NCBI GenBank assembly: GCA_007135635.1
Contig: SLIO01000005.1
Coordinates: 1 to 7,886, forward strand
DNA: 7,886 nucleotides
Source: Methylomicrobium sp.
GTDB taxonomy: Bacteria > Pseudomonadota > Gammaproteobacteria > Methylococcales > Methylomonadaceae
Direction of reading: 5' to 3'
The notes below the pieces were generated by a model, which was given only the letters and a program-made list of their open reading frames with translations, ran no database searches and was not told the origin of the DNA. The position numbers were made by a program, and so were the translations under genes. Positions 5,557 through 7,886 of the stretch are shown here, in pieces. How positions within the stretch are numbered: the stretch's first letter is position 1; every line of letters begins with the position of its first letter.

Positions 5557-6808
5557 GACGGGGCAGCCATTGTTCGCGGCGATTTCCGGGTTTGGCCAGC
5601 AGCAACTGCACATTGGAAATCGATTTTTCCCAAAAGCCGCCTTCGCAATAACACAGATAGAACTCCCACATCCTGATGAATCGATCGTCGTAGCCTTGCT
5701 CCCTGACCTGATCGAGCGATGTCATAAAACGTTCCCGCCAAGCTTTCAATGTAAGCGCGTAACTTTCGCCTTGATCTTCTAAATTGATCAAGCGCAAATC
5801 GGTGCTACGCGAGGTGCTAGCGATAATCGCGTTGACGCAAGGAATGAAACTGCCCGGAAAAATATAGCGCTTGATGAAATCGACGCTTTTCAGCGCTTGC
5901 TTATAGCGCTGGTCTTCGATCGTAATTGCCTGAATCAAGGCCAAACCCTGGGGTTTCAGCAAGTTCGCGCATTGGCTTAGATAAGTATCGAGATAATGAT
6001 GGCCAACCGCTTCGATCATTTCGATCGACACCAGCTTATCGTAACGGCCACTAAGATCGCGGTAATCCTCCATTAGCACTGTCACGCGATCAGCCACTCC
6101 TTCATAGTCGATGCGTTGACGAGCGGCATCGAACTGTTCTTTCGAAATCGTCGTGGTCGTTATGCGGCATCCGTAATGCTTGGCGGCATAAGTCGCAAAG
6201 CCTCCCCAGCCTGTGCCGATTTCGAGGACATGATCGCAGGGCTTTAAATCCAATTTTCGGCAAATACGTTCCAATTTGGCCGTCGATGCTTCTTCTAGGC
6301 TTAGCTCCAAGTCGTGATAGGTCGCCGACGAATACATGCCGTGCCGGTCCAAAAACAGCGAAAACAAATCATTGCCTAGATCATAATGCGCGGCAATATT
6401 CTTGCGCGATCCATGTTTGGAGTTGCGATGCGCAAAATGCCAAAATTTCAGCAGGGTATTGGTCAGTGTCGCTAAACCACCCTCCATGCTGTCGAGCAGA
6501 TCCCGGTTGCGCACCAAGATACGAATCACTGAGGTCAAATCGTCTGTTTGCCAAAGTTCATCCATATAAGATTCGGCAGCGCCGATCGAGCCGCCCAATG
6601 CTATTTGCCTGTAAAAGCTCATATCGAATACTTCGATCTCGGCACTGAGCCCATCCGGAGCGGTGCTACCCAACACAACTTTACCAAACGTGTCGGACAC
6701 CGTTAATTGGGCGTCTTGCAAATGATTAAGTTTATTCAGCAGCGCTTTGCGCAGCAGCAAATCGAATCTAGCCGTATTCTTGCTTAATTCGGCGGTTGTG
6801 ACATTCAT
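5543..6808 (-). CDS. Cyclopropane-fatty-acid-synthase-like SAM-dependent methyltransferase
   Basis: A 421-residue class I methyltransferase of the CFA synthase family, expected to transfer a one-carbon unit from SAM to the double bond of a phospholipid acyl chain at the membrane. Landmarks are AAHYDLGNDLF (139-149), MYSSATY (158-164), SAM motif I VLEIGTGWGG (194-203), EDYRDL (247-252), SIEMIEAVG (261-269), KRYIFPGSFIP (313-323) and YALTLKAW (350-357). Compared with E. coli CFA synthase residues recalled as bicarbonate ligands (C139, E239, H266, I268, Y317), this protein has S161, E266, Q293, I295 and Y350, so two of the five differ. It may therefore methylate or methylenate instead of cyclopropanating, as do related enzymes for furan and 10-methyl fatty acids; the product is undetermined. 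The start is supported by AAAGGAGG 5 nt upstream. It follows the DUF1365 stop by 16 bp. Confidence 0.9.
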   Translation of the reverse strand: MNVTTAELSKNTARFDLLLRKALLNKLNHLQDAQLTVSDTFGKVVLGSTAPDGLSAEIEVFDMSFYRQIALGGSIGAAESYMDELWQTDDLTSVIRILVRNRDLLDSMEGGLATLTNTLLKFWHFAHRNSKHGSRKNIAAHYDLGNDLFSLFLDRHGMYSSATYHDLELSLEEASTAKLERICRKLDLKPCDHVLEIGTGWGGFATYAAKHYGCRITTTTISKEQFDAARQRIDYEGVADRVTVLMEDYRDLSGRYDKLVSIEMIEAVGHHYLDTYLSQCANLLKPQGLALIQAITIEDQRYKQALKSVDFIKRYIFPGSFIPCVNAIIASTSRSTDLRLINLEDQGESYALTLKAWRERFMTSLDQVREQGYDDRFIRMWEFYLCYCEGGFWEKSISNVQLLLAKPGNRREQWLPRHDPQ

Positions 6809-6813
6809 GCGGG

Positions 6814-6821
6814 CCTCCTTT
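6814..6821 (-). promoter_or_regulatory. Strong Shine-Dalgarno for the CFA-like gene
   Basis: AAAGGAGG on the minus strand, 5 nt before the ATG at 6808, in the only non-overlapping gap of the operon. It is the best ribosome site in the cluster and suggests the methyltransferase is translated more strongly than its coupled neighbours. Confidence 0.75.
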
Positions 6822-6824
6822 ATG

Positions 6825-7592
6825 TCATTCGGTTTGTTTATCGGGATGCGAATAAAACGGAATACCTTTCAGCCAAAGCCGAAAAGCATGCCAATAAATC
6901 CTAAATACGATAGCGCATGTGATAAAAGGATATTGCAATGGAACCGAGCGCATCGTTTTCGGGGACAGCTCGAGCATGTCCAGTTGCAGAGTAGCATCGA
7001 AACAGCATTGCGCCAGGCGGTGTAATTGCATGTGTATTGTCAACTTATCGCCGGTCAAAGCGAACCGCCACCGGTAGTCGACGTCCATCGGCATGAACGG
7101 CGATACATGAAAGGCTTTGCTGAACTCGAAGATCCACTTGTCGTTTTGAGTGGGGCATTGCCGGGTATCCAAGACATAACAAAAGCGCTCGCCCCAGGGC
7201 GTATTGGTGATTTCGGCGAGAATGAAACGAGGCTGATCAGAGCTTTCCGGAAAACAAAAATAAAAACTGACCGGATTGAATGCAAAGCCCAAGTATCGCA
7301 AATGTGTCAGCAAGCAAATGCGGCCTTCAAAAATTTCACCGGTTTGTTGTTCAATCCTGGCTTTTACCGCGCCTCGCAAATCCGGATTTTCCGGTCCTAG
7401 ATAATCGCCACGATAAAACCCGACTAAATTGAAGCGTTGCTTCGACCAAAAAAGGCTTTTATTGACGACTTCGTCTATTTCGTCGAGATCGAGCCAAGAC
7501 ATAAATAAGGGATAGCGGAAGGCATGCGCTTTAGGTAAGTAACGCCGATGGCGCACCCAGCCTTTGCAGACACGGCTGTGCAGAGCTCTCAT
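6825..7592 (-). CDS. DUF1365 family protein, partner of the flavin oxidase and CFA-like enzyme
   Basis: A 255-residue protein of the DUF1365 family. Its catalytic role is not established, but it is nearly always encoded between an FAD amine-oxidase-like protein and a CFA-like methyltransferase, exactly as here. Visible family motifs are the N-terminal pattern H15-x-R17-x-x-P20-x-x-H23-x-F-x-Y27, then YLGFAFNPVSFYFC (100-113), EITNTPWGER (127-136), KAFHVSPFMPMD (159-170) with YRW (173-175), and the C-terminal amphipathic stretch WHAFRLWLKGIPFYSHP (234-250). The conserved His, Arg and Asn residues could be catalytic or metal-binding, which is inference. Length is normal and nothing is interrupted. 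The ATG at 7592 overlaps the upstream stop as ATGA, with no clear Shine-Dalgarno, so translation depends on coupling to the oxidase gene. Confidence 0.9.
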   Translation of the reverse strand: MRALHSRVCKGWVRHRRYLPKAHAFRYPLFMSWLDLDEIDEVVNKSLFWSKQRFNLVGFYRGDYLGPENPDLRGAVKARIEQQTGEIFEGRICLLTHLRYLGFAFNPVSFYFCFPESSDQPRFILAEITNTPWGERFCYVLDTRQCPTQNDKWIFEFSKAFHVSPFMPMDVDYRWRFALTGDKLTIHMQLHRLAQCCFDATLQLDMLELSPKTMRSVPLQYPFITCAIVFRIYWHAFRLWLKGIPFYSHPDKQTE

Positions 7593-7886
7593 GACGGCCC
7601 GTTCAGTCTATCGATCGCCAGCCGTGCACTGAACGCACCGTCTTCATGAAAGCCCCAGCCCCAATAAGCACCTGCATAAAACGTGCGATTGCGGCCATTG
7701 ATGTCGCTGTGTCTTTTTTGGGCGGATAGGCTTTCAGGCGTAAAGACCGGGTGCCGGTAATGTCGCTGCATCAATATTTTTGACGGATCAATGCGGTCCG
7801 TGCAATTCAGCGACACCAGCAACGGTTCAGGCGCGTCCAGATTTTGCAACAAATTCATATAATAAGTTACGGTGCAGTTCGCCTGA
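7589..7886 (-). CDS. FAD-dependent amine oxidase-like protein, C-terminal part only
   Basis: The last 98 residues of a flavin-binding oxidoreductase (NAD/FAD-binding, amine oxidase type); the rest lies beyond the right edge. The frame stays open past the first internal Met at 7858, through CTVTYYMNLLQNLD, to the window end, so that Met is not the start. Diagnostic are RHPVFTPESL, near the middle of the visible part, and the C-terminal FAD-contacting stretch RTFYAGAYWGWGFHEDG followed by FSARLA. In this gene neighbourhood such flavoproteins are thought to oxidise, reduce or desaturate acyl chains that the CFA-like enzyme methylates; the exact reaction here is unknown. The stop overlaps the DUF1365 start by 4 bp. 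The operon promoter is presumably outside the window, upstream of this gene or further. Confidence 0.88.
   Translation of the reverse strand, partial: QANCTVTYYMNLLQNLDAPEPLLVSLNCTDRIDPSKILMQRHYRHPVFTPESLSAQKRHSDINGRNRTFYAGAYWGWGFHEDGAFSARLAIDRLNGPS

Noticed and set aside
5557..5613. Longer start for DUF2878 at 5613
   Set aside because: It would overlap the CFA-like gene by 71 bp, and the added residues (Cys/Pro-rich) do not fit the family start. The ATG at 5556 leaves a 14-bp overlap instead.
7026..7400. Plus-strand open frame of 124 codons opposite DUF1365
   Set aside because: It lies wholly within a well-supported conserved gene on the other strand, shows no recognisable domain, and looks like a composition shadow.

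Overview
The window reads as chromosomal DNA of a gammaproteobacterium of moderate GC content. The order flavin amine oxidase, DUF1365, CFA-like methyltransferase, DUF2878, DUF1295 is common in Gammaproteobacteria. A methanotroph or methylotroph-like host is possible, but that is only an impression from memory of similar loci.

Region 1 (1-535) is mostly non-coding. It holds GC-rich and T/A-rich palindromic repeat fragments, one small AT-rich DUF2283 gene on the + strand (171-356), and a stretch (357-535) with no gene but a probable truncated dispersed repeat. Region 2 (536-1773) is a complete minus-strand ATPase of the AAA_14/DUF4143 type. A 14-bp inverted repeat (13 of 14 matching) straddles its start codon and candidate promoter. 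Region 3 (1774-1884) is a short AT-rich spacer with a weak candidate terminator for the long operon.

Region 4 (1885-7886) is one tightly packed minus-strand operon. It enters from the right edge with the C-terminal end of an FAD-dependent amine oxidase-like protein. It continues through a DUF1365 protein, a CFA-synthase-like SAM methyltransferase, a DUF2878 membrane protein, an unusual 609-residue fusion of a DUF1295 membrane reductase-like domain to a second methyltransferase of coclaurine N-methyltransferase type, and ends with a membrane sensor histidine kinase. Four of the five junctions overlap (4, 14, 8 and 4 bp). The fifth is a 16-bp gap carrying a strong Shine-Dalgarno, so the six proteins are probably made together.

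The simplest reading is a membrane-lipid modification pathway. A flavoprotein and DUF1365 partner act with a methyltransferase on unsaturated acyl chains, and integral membrane proteins (DUF2878, DUF1295) and a second methyltransferase act on the same or a related substrate. Related clusters are tied in other proteobacteria to singlet-oxygen/ChrR-sigmaE responses and to furan or methyl-branched fatty acids. No product can be assigned from sequence alone. The most distinctive points are the DUF1295::methyltransferase fusion, the altered bicarbonate-site residues in the first methyltransferase, and a translationally coupled histidine kinase with no response regulator in view.
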